A stretch of DNA of 64,000 nucleotides. Source: an uncultured Owenweeksia sp. Its GTDB lineage: Bacteria; Bacteroidota; Bacteroidia; Flavobacteriales; Schleiferiaceae. Below, piece after piece: positions 46,274-54,501 of this stretch (positions are counted from its first letter, which is position 1; every line of letters starts with the position of its first letter). Position numbers and translations under genes: made by a program. The DNA lies in the NCBI GenBank assembly GCA_937146805.1, contig CAKZRR010000027.1, positions 1-64,000 of the forward strand, read 5' to 3'. The notes below the pieces were generated by a model, which worked only from the letters and a program-made list of their open reading frames with translations, did not search any database and had not been told where the DNA came from.

Positions 46274-46504
46274 TTACTCCTTTACCTCCTCGTAATCTAC
46301 GTATTCACCCACCGAGTGCTCCTTCGATTTACTTTTTTGAGGATCAAATTCAATACTCACTTCTCCTTCGCGCTTAGGCGACTTGCTATTGGAACCTTGG
46401 TTTGACCGCTGGTTTTGATATCCCTTGGTAAAGGGAACCAGCACCAACCTTTTTAACAAGCTGAAAATGAGATAAACAAATATGAGTATGAATAAAATGC
46501 GCAC
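46274..46504 (-). CDS. DUF4834 family small membrane protein
   Basis: A 76-residue protein with one N-terminal transmembrane helix (about residues 2-17) followed by a basic, Ser/Lys-rich segment and an acidic tail that ends GEYVDYEEVKE. That tail is the hallmark of DUF4834, a Bacteroidota family of unknown function. It overlaps the stop of carB by 1 nt and lies 10 nt before wecB, so it is in the carB transcript. Confidence 0.8.
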   Translation of the reverse strand: MRILFILIFVYLIFSLLKRLVLVPFTKGYQNQRSNQGSNSKSPKREGEVSIEFDPQKSKSKEHSVGEYVDYEEVKE

Positions 46505-49353
46505 TATTTATTGAGATATAAATTTCGTTCGGAATAAATTTTTCTAAAAACAGGGTCTTTTAAGCTATCAATAAAATAAATTTTTTCGCCCGTAGATTTC
46601 ATTTCTGGCCCTAAGTTTTTATTTACGTTAGGAAACTTGTTAAATGAAAACACGGGTTGCTTAATAGCCCAACCCTTCAGTTGAGGGTTAAACTTAAAAT
46701 CTTTGACTTTATTTTTACGAAGCATCACTTTTGTGGCATAATTCACATAAGGCTCATCATAAGCTTTGGCTATAAAAGGCACCGTACGTGAAGCTCTAGG
46801 ATTGGCCTCAATAATAAATACCGTATCGTTTTTAACGGCAAACTGAATATTGATAAGCCCTACCGTGTTTAATGCCTTGGCAATTTTTACGGTATGATCT
46901 TTAATTTGCTGCATTACCAATTCACCCAAATTAAATGGCGGTAAAGTGGCGTTACTATCGCCCGAGTGAATTCCGCAAGGCTCTACATGCTCCATTATTC
47001 CTATAATGTACACATCTTCTCCATCGCAAATAGCATCGGCTTCGGCCTCTATGGCACCTTCTAAATAATGGTCTAATAAAACTCGGTTACCCGGAAACTG
47101 TCTAAACAACTCGATAACATGATGCTCCAATTCATCTTGGTTAATCACAATTTTCATTCCCTGACCACCTAGCACATAAGACGGACGCACCAGAATTGGG
47201 AATCCTAACTTTTCGGCTAAATCATGCGCTTCATCGGCATTGGTGATTACACCAAAACGTGGGTAAGGAATCTCATTTTCTTTCAATAACTCAGAGAACC
47301 TTCCACGATCTTCTGCTAAATCCAATGACTTATAATCGGTACCTAAAATCGGAATACCAAAACGCTCCAATTTTTCGGCCAATTTTAAGGCCGTTTGTCC
47401 ACCCAGTTGCACTATTACACCTTCCGGCTTTTCATTTAAAATGATATCGTAAATATGCTCCCAAAATACCGGCTCAAAGTAGAGCTTATCAGCTGTGTCA
47501 AAATCGGTTGAAACCGTTTCGGGATTGCAATTAATCATAATGGTTTCGTAACCACACTCTTTAGCGGCTAACACTCCATGCACGCAGCAATAGTCAAATT
47601 CAATGCCTTGGCCAATACGATTTGGACCCGAGCCCAACACAATTACCTTAGGTTTATCACTAGGGTTACTTTCATTTTTTGCTGCTAATTGACCCTGTGC
47701 GTTTTGCATCGGGTACTCAAAAGTAGAATAGTAGTACGGTGTTTGAGCCTTAAACTCTGCCGCACAAGTATCTACTAATTTCCAAACGCGCTTTACATCC
47801 ATTTCATGGCGTTTGGCGTGTACTTCGCTTTCTAAACAGCCCATCATATGCGCTATTTGTCTATCGGCAAAGCCTTTAATTTTAGCCTCCATCATTAACT
47901 CCTGAGGCAATGTATTTAGTTGATGCTTTTCTATTTCGCTTTGTACCTGTACCAGTTCTTCAAATTGACGCAAATACCACATATCAATACGGGTAATTTC
48001 GTGAATTCGTCTTAATGGAATCCCCAACTGAATGGCATCGTAAATTACAAATACACGATTCCAACTGGCTTTTTCCAGCATTTCCAACACCTCATCTTGG
48101 TCGGTATACCCTTTGCCATCGGCTCCCAGTCCATTCCTCTTTACCTCTAAAGATTGAGCAGCTTTATGCAAGGCCTCCTGAAAAGAGCGACCAATTCCCA
48201 TTACCTCACCTACTGATTTCATTTGAAGCCCTAAACGTCTGTCGGCACCTTCAAATTTGTCGAAATTCCAACGTGGAATTTTTACAATTACATAATCCAG
48301 CGTAGGCTCAAAGTAAGCACTGGTAGTTTTGGTGATTTGATTCATCAGCTCATCTAAATGATAACCGATGGCCAATTTGGTGGCTATTTTAGCAATAGGA
48401 TAACCCGTTGCTTTACTGGCTAATGCCGATGAGCGCGAAACACGTGGGTTAATTTCAATAGCCACAATGTCTTCGTTTTCATCATCACTCACCGCAAACT
48501 GCACGTTACAACCACCCGCAAAGGTGCCAATAGAGCGCATCATTTTAATAGCCATATCACGCATCTTTTGATACGTTTTATCAGATAAAGTCATTGCGGG
48601 CGCCACGGTAATCGAATCTCCTGTGTGGATTCCCATTGGATCCATATTCTCTATGGAGCAAATGATAACTACATTGTCACTTGCATCTCTAAGTAGCTCT
48701 AATTCATACTCTTTCCATCCCAAAAGTGCTTTATCAATAAGCACCTCATGTATTGGAGATGCTTCAAGGCCACGACTTAAAGCAATTTCAAATTCATCTT
48801 CGGTAAACACAAAAGTAGCTCCCGAACCACCCAATGTAAAAGAAGGACGAATACATAAAGGGAAACCGAATTCTTGCGCAATTTCTTTACCCTTAAGAGC
48901 CGATGTAGCAATTTTAGCGGGTGCCACCGGAATTTCAATTTTATTCATCAGCAGCCTAAACTGCTCTCTATCCTCGGTAATGTTAATGGCGTCAATATCA
49001 ACCCCAATAATTTTTACATTATGGTCTTCCCAAATACCTTGCTTATCCGCTTCAATACAAAGGTTTAAAGCAGTTTGCCCTCCCATGGTAGGTAGTACGG
49101 CATCAATTCGTTGCTCTTCTAATATTTTTTCAATGGATTCCGGCTCCAGCGGCAATAGATATACATGATCGGCCACTACCTTATCCGTCATAATGGTAGC
49201 CGGGTTGGAGTTAATCAGCGTTACTTCTATTCCTTCTTCACGAAGAGAACGAGCGGCTTGAGAACCTGCATAATCAAACTCACAAGCTTGACCAATTACA
49301 ATAGGACCACTTCCTATTATTAAAACCGATTTGATTGAATTATCCTTTGGCAT
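46504..49353 (-). CDS. carB: Carbamoyl-phosphate synthase large subunit (lacks MGS domain)
   Basis: A 949-residue CarB. Two ATP-grasp halves are visible. Half one starts SVLIIGSGPIVIGQACEFDYAG with PTMGGQTALN. Half two begins near residue 570 with VIVLGSGPNRIGQGIEFDYCCVH and VQLGGQTALKLA. It makes carbamoyl phosphate from ammonia (from CarA), bicarbonate and 2 ATP, for pyrimidines and arginine. The protein ends shortly after the second ATP-grasp half (SERNLYLNK). The C-terminal methylglyoxal-synthase-like domain (about 120 residues, the UMP/ornithine site in E. coli) is absent. carA is not in the window. Confidence 0.96.
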   Translation of the reverse strand: MPKDNSIKSVLIIGSGPIVIGQACEFDYAGSQAARSLREEGIEVTLINSNPATIMTDKVVADHVYLLPLEPESIEKILEEQRIDAVLPTMGGQTALNLCIEADKQGIWEDHNVKIIGVDIDAINITEDREQFRLLMNKIEIPVAPAKIATSALKGKEIAQEFGFPLCIRPSFTLGGSGATFVFTEDEFEIALSRGLEASPIHEVLIDKALLGWKEYELELLRDASDNVVIICSIENMDPMGIHTGDSITVAPAMTLSDKTYQKMRDMAIKMMRSIGTFAGGCNVQFAVSDDENEDIVAIEINPRVSRSSALASKATGYPIAKIATKLAIGYHLDELMNQITKTTSAYFEPTLDYVIVKIPRWNFDKFEGADRRLGLQMKSVGEVMGIGRSFQEALHKAAQSLEVKRNGLGADGKGYTDQDEVLEMLEKASWNRVFVIYDAIQLGIPLRRIHEITRIDMWYLRQFEELVQVQSEIEKHQLNTLPQELMMEAKIKGFADRQIAHMMGCLESEVHAKRHEMDVKRVWKLVDTCAAEFKAQTPYYYSTFEYPMQNAQGQLAAKNESNPSDKPKVIVLGSGPNRIGQGIEFDYCCVHGVLAAKECGYETIMINCNPETVSTDFDTADKLYFEPVFWEHIYDIILNEKPEGVIVQLGGQTALKLAEKLERFGIPILGTDYKSLDLAEDRGRFSELLKENEIPYPRFGVITNADEAHDLAEKLGFPILVRPSYVLGGQGMKIVINQDELEHHVIELFRQFPGNRVLLDHYLEGAIEAEADAICDGEDVYIIGIMEHVEPCGIHSGDSNATLPPFNLGELVMQQIKDHTVKIAKALNTVGLINIQFAVKNDTVFIIEANPRASRTVPFIAKAYDEPYVNYATKVMLRKNKVKDFKFNPQLKGWAIKQPVFSFNKFPNVNKNLGPEMKSTGEKIYFIDSLKDPVFRKIYSERNLYLNK

Positions 49354-49403
49354 TTGTAAAACTCTTAAAAGTCAGAAAGTTGGGGGAAATTTGGATACTT
49401 GAC

Positions 49404-49439
49404 AAAAAAAAAGGTGTTACCATTGGCAACACCTTTTTT
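49404..49439. terminator. Rho-independent terminator of rpmH
   Basis: AAGGTGTT (49411-49418) pairs with AACACCTT (49428-49435), extended by flanking A and T runs. It lies between the start of carB and the stop of rpmH, both on the minus strand. It is oriented to end rpmH transcription ahead of carB. Confidence 0.88.
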
Positions 49440-49466
49440 GAATATTATTTGAAATGCAAAGCTCAA

Positions 49467-49625
49467 TTAGGCTTTGTGATTAGCACCATCAGAAACGGTC
49501 AACCTCTTACGGCCCTTCGCTCTACGTAAAGCTAAAACCTTACGTCCGCTAGCAGATGCCATTCTTTCACGAAATCCGTGCTTATTTTTTCTTTTTCTGT
49601 TCGATGGTTGATAAGTCCGTTTCAT
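49467..49625 (-). CDS. rpmH: 50S ribosomal protein L34
   Basis: A 52-residue L34. It begins [20 protein letters not shown] and continues [20 protein letters not shown], the highly conserved L34 sequence, with a slightly extended C-terminus (SDGANHKA). It is part of the large ribosomal subunit. The promoter upstream matches the Bacteroidota consensus closely. No rnpA is adjacent on the same strand; the next gene upstream is a divergent SDR, unlike the common rpmH-rnpA order. Confidence 0.98.
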   Translation of the reverse strand: MKRTYQPSNRKRKNKHGFRERMASASGRKVLALRRAKGRKRLTVSDGANHKA

Positions 49626-49666
49626 CTTAATATATCTTTACCGTGGGTTTTTCTATTTTCGGGCTG

Positions 49667-49696
49667 CAAATATACAAGTATCTTTAAATGATACAA
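49667..49696 (-). promoter_or_regulatory. Promoter of rpmH (TTG-N19-TATATTTG)
   Basis: On the minus strand, TTG (complement of 49694-49696, within TGTTG) is followed by exactly 19 nt and then TATATTTG (complement of 49667-49674). Both match the Bacteroidota -33 TTG and -7 TAnnTTTG elements. The box ends 41 nt before the rpmH ATG. Confidence 0.88.
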
Positions 49697-49717
49697 CACT
49701 TATAAAACAGTTATTTT

Positions 49718-50497
49718 ATGTCTTATTTTAAAGACAAAACTATTTGGCTTACAGGCGCTTCCTCTGGAATTGGCGAAGCCACTGCCAAGGCGCTATCATC
49801 TGAGGGTTGCAAGCTAATAATTTCGGCTAGACGCGAGAGCGAGCTGCAACGCGTAAAAAACGAATGCGCCCACCCCGAAATGGTGACAATTTTGGCATTA
49901 GACCTTGAAAAACACCAGCAAGCCGCACAATGGGTAGCCCAAGCTTGGGATATTTTTGGGGGTATTGACGTTTTGTTTAACAATGGTGGTATTGGTCAAT
50001 TAAGCGCAGCGCTTGACACCCAGGAACAGGTGGAACGCAAAATTTTCGAAATCAATTATTTTGGAAATATTGCTCTAAGTAAGGCTCTACTCCCTAAAAT
50101 GCTCAAAGCCAACAAAGGTCAAATTGTGGCTACTGCTAGCATTGCCGCTAATTTTGGGCAAGCCAATTTAGCCGCCTACTCTGCCTCTAAAGCCGCCCTT
50201 AAACTATACTATGAAAGCCTTTGGCAGGAGTTAAAACAAACACCCTTAAAAATTCAAGTTGTAAGTCCCGGTTTTATTCAAACACAGGTAACCCTTAATT
50301 CGCTTACCGCAGATGGAGCCGCATTGGGTAAAAACAGCCCTGCCCAAGAAAAAGGAATGCCTACTTCCGTATTCGCTAAAAAGCTGATGAAAGTCATGGC
50401 GGGAAGTAAATTTCACAGCTACATTGGCCGCAAAGAATTATTGGCCGTGCCATTACATGCTTTGTTTCCTCGGTTGTTTTATAAACTGTTAAAATAA
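49718..50497 (+). CDS. Short-chain dehydrogenase/reductase
   Basis: A 259-residue classical SDR. The cofactor motif is TGASSGIGEA (about 12-21), NNGG lies near residue 90 and the catalytic YSASK motif near 154, with Ser in VATASIAAN. It reduces a carbonyl or oxidises an alcohol with NAD(P)H. The sequence style resembles the DHRS7-type subgroup, with a hydrophobic C-terminus (HALFPRLFYKLLK) that may associate with membrane. The substrate is unknown. It is divergent from rpmH. Confidence 0.88.
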   Translation: MSYFKDKTIWLTGASSGIGEATAKALSSEGCKLIISARRESELQRVKNECAHPEMVTILALDLEKHQQAAQWVAQAWDIFGGIDVLFNNGGIGQLSAALDTQEQVERKIFEINYFGNIALSKALLPKMLKANKGQIVATASIAANFGQANLAAYSASKAALKLYYESLWQELKQTPLKIQVVSPGFIQTQVTLNSLTADGAALGKNSPAQEKGMPTSVFAKKLMKVMAGSKFHSYIGRKELLAVPLHALFPRLFYKLLK

Positions 50498-50538
50498 GCT
50501 CTTGACTTCTAGCCACAGGCTGCAAGTAATTTTATCCA

Positions 50539-50895
50539 ATGAAGAATTTTAAGAAACTGTTAATTTGGCAAAAAGGAATGGATATTGTTAAGGAAGTTTA
50601 CCGCCTTACGGCAGTATTACCAACTGAAGAAAAATACGGCCTTAGCTCGCAAATGAAAAGATGTGCTGTTAGTATTCCATCAAATATTGCTGAAGGCAGT
50701 TGTAAAAAAAGCCCAAAACATCAGGCGCATTTTATCGAAATAGCTATTGGATCAACATTTGAACTTGAAACCCAACTACTCATTTGTATAGAAAATGCAT
50801 TAATTTTAAAGGATGACGCAAAACCTTTACTAACGTTAATTGAAGAAGAACAAAAAATGACGTATGCCTACCAGCAAAGATTAACAAATGATTAG
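50539..50895 (+). CDS. Four helix bundle protein (23S rRNA intervening-sequence type)
   Basis: A 118-residue all-helical protein. Family hallmarks are LIWQKGMDIVKEVYRLT at the start, YGLSSQMKRCAVSIPSNIAEGSCK in two pieces in the middle, and ELETQLLICI in the third helix. The family was first described from intervening sequences of 23S rRNA genes but is also found free-standing in many Bacteroidota, as here. It forms a homopentamer and its function is unsettled. It is bordered on the right by short GCTTGTA repeats. Confidence 0.9.
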   Translation: MKNFKKLLIWQKGMDIVKEVYRLTAVLPTEEKYGLSSQMKRCAVSIPSNIAEGSCKKSPKHQAHFIEIAIGSTFELETQLLICIENALILKDDAKPLLTLIEEEQKMTYAYQQRLTND

Positions 50896-50898
50896 CCA

Positions 50899-50924
50899 TA
50901 GCTTGTAGCTTGTAGCTTGTAGCT
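50899..50924. repeat. Tandem 7-bp repeat (GCTTGTA)
   Basis: ATAGCTTGTAGCTTGTAGC then TTGTAGCT: about three and a half units of a 7-bp GCTTGTA repeat immediately after the four-helix-bundle gene. Such short arrays are prone to slippage. Confidence 0.85.
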
Positions 50925-50963
50925 AAAAATAATAGTAATTTTGAAATCTCTAAAAAACCTATA

Positions 50964-51785
50964 ATGAGTATCCCTCTTATTAACCCAAAATATACTTCCG
51001 CGGAGGCGCAAAAAGAGCTGCGCAGCCAATTTGATAATGCTGTGCCTTGTCGCCACTTGGTGCTAGATAATTTCCTAGATGAGGACTTGGCTGATAAATT
51101 GTTTGCCAACTTTCCAAGCTTAGACTCTTTAAACGTAAAGCGTAAAAGCCTGAACGAAGAAAAAGCGGAGGACTACCATTTTGAGCGCTGGGATCCTGCC
51201 TTTACTGATTTACGTAAAGTGGTAGGTAGCGATGAGTTTTACCAATGGATGCGGAAGGTTACGGGTGTTGAAGGACTTATCACCACTACCGATTCGCTAG
51301 GATCAGGGGTGCACCAAGGTGGAGATGGCAGCTATGTAGATGTACATGTAGATGTAAACATGAACCCCGAAGCGGGCTTGTGGCGAAGAGTAAACTTATT
51401 GATTTACCTAAATAAAGAGTGGAAAGAAGAGTACGGTGGCCACTTAGAACTTTGGGATAAACCCATGAAGGTAAAGCACCAGCATGTAGCGCCTAGCCAC
51501 AATAGAGCGGTTATTTTTTATACCGATGATAACTCGCCCCACGGTTATTCTAAAATAAATATACCCAAAGGCGAAAGCCGTAAATCCTTTTACACCTACT
51601 ATTACACCGAAATTGGTGAAGGCTTTAAATACCGCGATTCCAAATTTGTTTCTCGCCCAGATGACAGCGTACGTAAAAAGATTTTAACCGAAACCAAGGA
51701 AACGATTAAGATTAGAGCCAAGCAGTTTTTAAAAGCTTTAGGAGTGAAATCGCTCGACTTCCAAGATAAGAATAAGGATAAGTAG
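50964..51785 (+). CDS. 2OG-Fe(II) oxygenase (prolyl hydroxylase-like)
   Basis: A 273-residue double-stranded beta-helix dioxygenase. The iron site is the HxD pair in YVDVHVDVN plus the distal His in SPHGYSK, and Arg in GESRKSFYTYYYT is the likely 2-oxoglutarate carboxylate ligand. It resembles prolyl 4-hydroxylase-type members. It would hydroxylate a protein or small molecule in the cytoplasm; the substrate is unknown. The C-terminal 60 residues are polar and helical with many Lys. Confidence 0.87.
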   Translation: MSIPLINPKYTSAEAQKELRSQFDNAVPCRHLVLDNFLDEDLADKLFANFPSLDSLNVKRKSLNEEKAEDYHFERWDPAFTDLRKVVGSDEFYQWMRKVTGVEGLITTTDSLGSGVHQGGDGSYVDVHVDVNMNPEAGLWRRVNLLIYLNKEWKEEYGGHLELWDKPMKVKHQHVAPSHNRAVIFYTDDNSPHGYSKINIPKGESRKSFYTYYYTEIGEGFKYRDSKFVSRPDDSVRKKILTETKETIKIRAKQFLKALGVKSLDFQDKNKDK

Positions 51786-51844
51786 CGGGGTAATAGGTAG
51801 TATTGAGATGTAATATTTTATTACTTAGTTGGTAATCTATAAAA

Positions 51845-52378
51845 TCAATCACTCGAGGCAAGTACTAATATAGTAGCAATAAGCCCTATTCCTAAAATGG
51901 CGCTATTTTGCATTCTTTTTCTTTGTTCATCTTCATAAGCCTGTTGTCTTTTTTCTTGTTGGACTAGCTGTAACTGTCTATTCTGCAACCTATACCAATG
52001 CCTCAAAAGAATCTCTTTCACCTGTTCGAGTGTTTTACTCGGTTCATTTGGATTTAACTCAACATAGTCATGACCATATTTGAATCCACCATATTTCTCA
52101 TTCACTCCTTTTTCAAATATTATCAAACTTGGCTTTTTCTTAGCCTCTAAATATCCAATTTCTTCACGAACAAACCCTGATGTCAAACCACTTTCAGTTA
52201 ATAAAATCAATGAGACATCACAATCCTCTATCATCAATTTAATTTTTTCAGTAATTGAGTTCTGCATGTCGACCTTATGCTCGGCTATAAACAACTCTAT
52301 TCCGCCCGAGCCAACTTCATTCTGTATTCCATCAAGCAATGCTTCATCTTTCATTGAGTGACTCACAAAAACTTTCAT
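51845..52378 (-). CDS. TIR-like domain protein with C-terminal transmembrane anchor
   Basis: A 177-residue protein. Residues 1-125 have the TIR-like pattern: strand FVSHS, an acidic helix, ELFIAEHKV with a BB-loop-like stretch, VSLILLTESGLTSGF, and REEIGYLEAK with the candidate catalytic Glu72 or Glu73. It matches the bacterial TIR_2-type proteins that sense or cleave NAD. A Gln/Arg-rich coiled linker (128-155) leads to a single C-terminal transmembrane helix (about 158-174) with a short tail. It has no recognisable partner gene. A role in defence or NAD-based signalling is possible but not shown. Confidence 0.8.
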   Translation of the reverse strand: MKVFVSHSMKDEALLDGIQNEVGSGGIELFIAEHKVDMQNSITEKIKLMIEDCDVSLILLTESGLTSGFVREEIGYLEAKKKPSLIIFEKGVNEKYGGFKYGHDYVELNPNEPSKTLEQVKEILLRHWYRLQNRQLQLVQQEKRQQAYEDEQRKRMQNSAILGIGLIATILVLASSD

Positions 52379-52419
52379 ACCTATTTAGCTTAAAGACTTA
52401 TAAAATATTTTCAAATCAA

Positions 52420-53316
52420 TCACCCCATCTGTTCACTCAAAACTGCAATGCCTTCGGCAAACGAATGTGGATTGTAACCCAGCTCATTACGGGCCTTATC
52501 TAAAACAAAACCGGTTACAGGCGGGCGCTTAGCACGTTGGTTTAAGGTGGTGGAGCTAATGGGGTTTATAATGGATTTATCCAAGTTCCAAAAGTCGGCC
52601 ACCGCCTCTACAATTTGCATAACGTTTAATTGGTCTTTACCCGAAATATTATACACCCCCGTTGCCTTTTGTTTGGCTGCCAAAATGCAACCATCGGCTA
52701 AATCTTCGGCTAGTGTAGGAGATCTAAATTGATCGTTTACTACATTAATGGCTTCCCCTTTTTCAAGGGCGCCTTTGGCCCATAATACAATATTAGAGCG
52801 GCTCATATCTTCTACAATACCATACACTAAAACGGTGCGTAAAATGGCAGCAGCCACTCCGCTTTCCTGCACAATTTTTTCTGCTTTTAGCTTTGATTCT
52901 CCGTAATAACTCACCGGATTTGGCTCGTCTTCCTCTTTGTATGGGCCAGCGGTTCCATCAAAAATAAAATCGGTAGATAGATGCACCAAGTGGCAATTGT
53001 TGGCCTTGCAACCATCTACAATATACTGCACGGCATCTACATTTAGTTTGTCGCAGCCTAGCTTATCGTCTTCGCAAGCATCTACATTGGTCATAGCAGC
53101 TGTGTTTATAACCACATCTGGCTGGTGCTGACCAATTACATCCAACACTTGCTTACGGTTGGTAATATCCAAACTAGTATAGGTATAGTTGGTGGCTTTG
53201 GTCAGTCGGTTTTTTCCCCTAGCCGTAGCTATTAGCTCTACTTCCTTATCCTGCGAAAGCTTTAATACTAACTTTTGCCCCAACAGGCCGTTTGATCCGG
53301 TAATAAGTATTTTCAT
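52420..53316 (-). CDS. RmlD-like NAD(P)-dependent sugar-nucleotide reductase
   Basis: A 298-residue extended SDR of the RmlD (dTDP-4-dehydrorhamnose reductase) type. The nucleotide motif is ILITGSNGLLGQKL, the substrate-side Thr/Ser in LVHLSTDFIFDG, and the catalytic YxxxK is in VSYYGESKLKAE. The fold continues DQFRSPTLAEDLADG. It would reduce a 4-keto sugar nucleotide; no rmlA, B or C gene lies in the window, so the exact product is uncertain. It lies 3 nt after the small PspC-like gene on the same strand. Confidence 0.85.
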   Translation of the reverse strand: MKILITGSNGLLGQKLVLKLSQDKEVELIATARGKNRLTKATNYTYTSLDITNRKQVLDVIGQHQPDVVINTAAMTNVDACEDDKLGCDKLNVDAVQYIVDGCKANNCHLVHLSTDFIFDGTAGPYKEEDEPNPVSYYGESKLKAEKIVQESGVAAAILRTVLVYGIVEDMSRSNIVLWAKGALEKGEAINVVNDQFRSPTLAEDLADGCILAAKQKATGVYNISGKDQLNVMQIVEAVADFWNLDKSIINPISSTTLNQRAKRPPVTGFVLDKARNELGYNPHSFAEGIAVLSEQMG

Positions 53317-53319
53317 AGT

Positions 53320-53481
53320 TTACACTCTGGGCTTTATAAACGCCAGTATTAAATAGATAATGATGGGAGAACCAAATCCAAAAATGGTGGCCAGTAAAAA
53401 TACCCAACGCGTGGCTACTAAATCAACGCCAAAACGTCCACTAAGCCAGGTACAAACACCCAGTACGTTTACATTATTCAT
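53320..53481 (-). CDS. PspC-like small membrane protein (53 residues)
   Basis: A 53-residue product: a short N-terminal segment (MNNVNVLGVCTWLSGRFGVD) and one transmembrane helix with the FGFGSPIIIYLILAFI signature of PspC domains. It overlaps the channel gene by 4 nt (start at 53481) and sits 3 nt from the reductase gene. It is strongly related to the 74-residue product at 54502-54726 on the other side of the channel gene. It may be a regulator or subunit of the channel; this is inference from gene order only. Confidence 0.8.
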   Translation of the reverse strand: MNNVNVLGVCTWLSGRFGVDLVATRWVFLLATIFGFGSPIIIYLILAFIKPRV

Positions 53482-54500
53482 GTGTTTAATAATTTATAAA
53501 GTAATTCTATTTCTTCAGGTTTACCCAACACAAACAAGCGCGAGTGTTGGTCAATTTTAATATCAGGGTTGGGGTTTATAACATACTCACCAGAAGGGTT
53601 TTTTAACCCAATAATAGAGCAACCCGTTTTCTGTCGTAAGGCTAAATCTTTAATTTGAATACTTTCAATAGTATCGGTAATTTGGCTTACTTCAATCTCT
53701 TCTAGGTTAATAGCCGAACTGCCCTCTACGGACAAAAATTCTAAAAACTCAACAATATTGGGAGACATTACCAAGGTAGCCATATGGGCACCTCCCACCC
53801 CTTCGGGCATTACCACATGATTGGCGCCTACTACTTTCAGTTTCTTCTCGGCACTTTCGTGAGCCGCACGGCTAATAATATTTATTTTAGGATTTAGCGA
53901 ACGTGCACTAATTACCACATACAAATTATCGGCATCTTTACTCAAGGTGCTTATTAATGATTTGGCGCGCAAAGCACCAGCACGCGTTAAATCCTCATCC
54001 GATGTAGCGTCACCTTCAATAAAGTTAATATCCTTATCTATTAAGTGCTCCTCAATAATTTGTCGATCACTTTCTATCACCACAAAATCCTGATGGTAGG
54101 CCTTTAACTTTACCGCAGCACGCCTTCCGTTTCGGCCAAAGCCGCAAATGATTACATGGTTGTTTAATTTTCCGATTCTGTTTTCCAACTGATATATTTT
54201 ATAGTAAGAGGCTAGTTCGCCAGTGAGCACGGCACGTGTAACCACACTTACCCCAAAAGCGAAAGTACCAAAACTGCTAATAATTAATATAGAGGTAAAA
54301 AGCTGGCCATAGGCGCTTAGTTCTCGCACTTCTTTAAAACCTACGGTGCTAACGGTAATTACCGTCATGTAAAAGGACTCCATTAAAGAGTAATCCTCAA
54401 TAAAATAAAAGCCAAAAACTCCTAAACCCAGTACACCAAAAAGTACTATTAAAGCAATGTATAATTGTCCGAAAACGCCAAACCGCGATTTTCTTACCAT
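53478..54500 (-). CDS. Two-helix ion channel with RCK (TrkA-N/TrkA-C) domains
   Basis: A 340-residue channel. Transmembrane helix 1 is near residues 12-33, the pore loop near 40-57, and helix 2 near 65-88. A coiled linker leads to the TrkA-N Rossmann domain (VIICGFGRNGRRA, near 117, then FVVIESD and FIEGDATSDEDL) and a TrkA-C domain (about 250-335, ending RLFVLGKPEEIELLYKLL). The selectivity filter, normally TVGYGD, reads TVGFKE (52-57), with the second Gly replaced by Lys, so K+ selectivity is questionable. It lies between two PspC-like genes in one minus-strand transcript. Confidence 0.9.
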   Translation of the reverse strand: MVRKSRFGVFGQLYIALIVLFGVLGLGVFGFYFIEDYSLMESFYMTVITVSTVGFKEVRELSAYGQLFTSILIISSFGTFAFGVSVVTRAVLTGELASYYKIYQLENRIGKLNNHVIICGFGRNGRRAAVKLKAYHQDFVVIESDRQIIEEHLIDKDINFIEGDATSDEDLTRAGALRAKSLISTLSKDADNLYVVISARSLNPKINIISRAAHESAEKKLKVVGANHVVMPEGVGGAHMATLVMSPNIVEFLEFLSVEGSSAINLEEIEVSQITDTIESIQIKDLALRQKTGCSIIGLKNPSGEYVINPNPDIKIDQHSRLFVLGKPEEIELLYKLLNT

Positions 54501-54501
54501 C

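Noticed and set aside
46147-46405. Plus-strand open frames across the wecB/DUF4834 boundary
   Set aside because: They lie opposite well-supported genes, overlap each other in different frames, and have no recognisable domain; they are antisense shadows.
50539-50895. A 23S rRNA gene with an intervening sequence
   Set aside because: The protein type suggests it, but no rRNA sequence surrounds the gene; it is free-standing between protein-coding genes.
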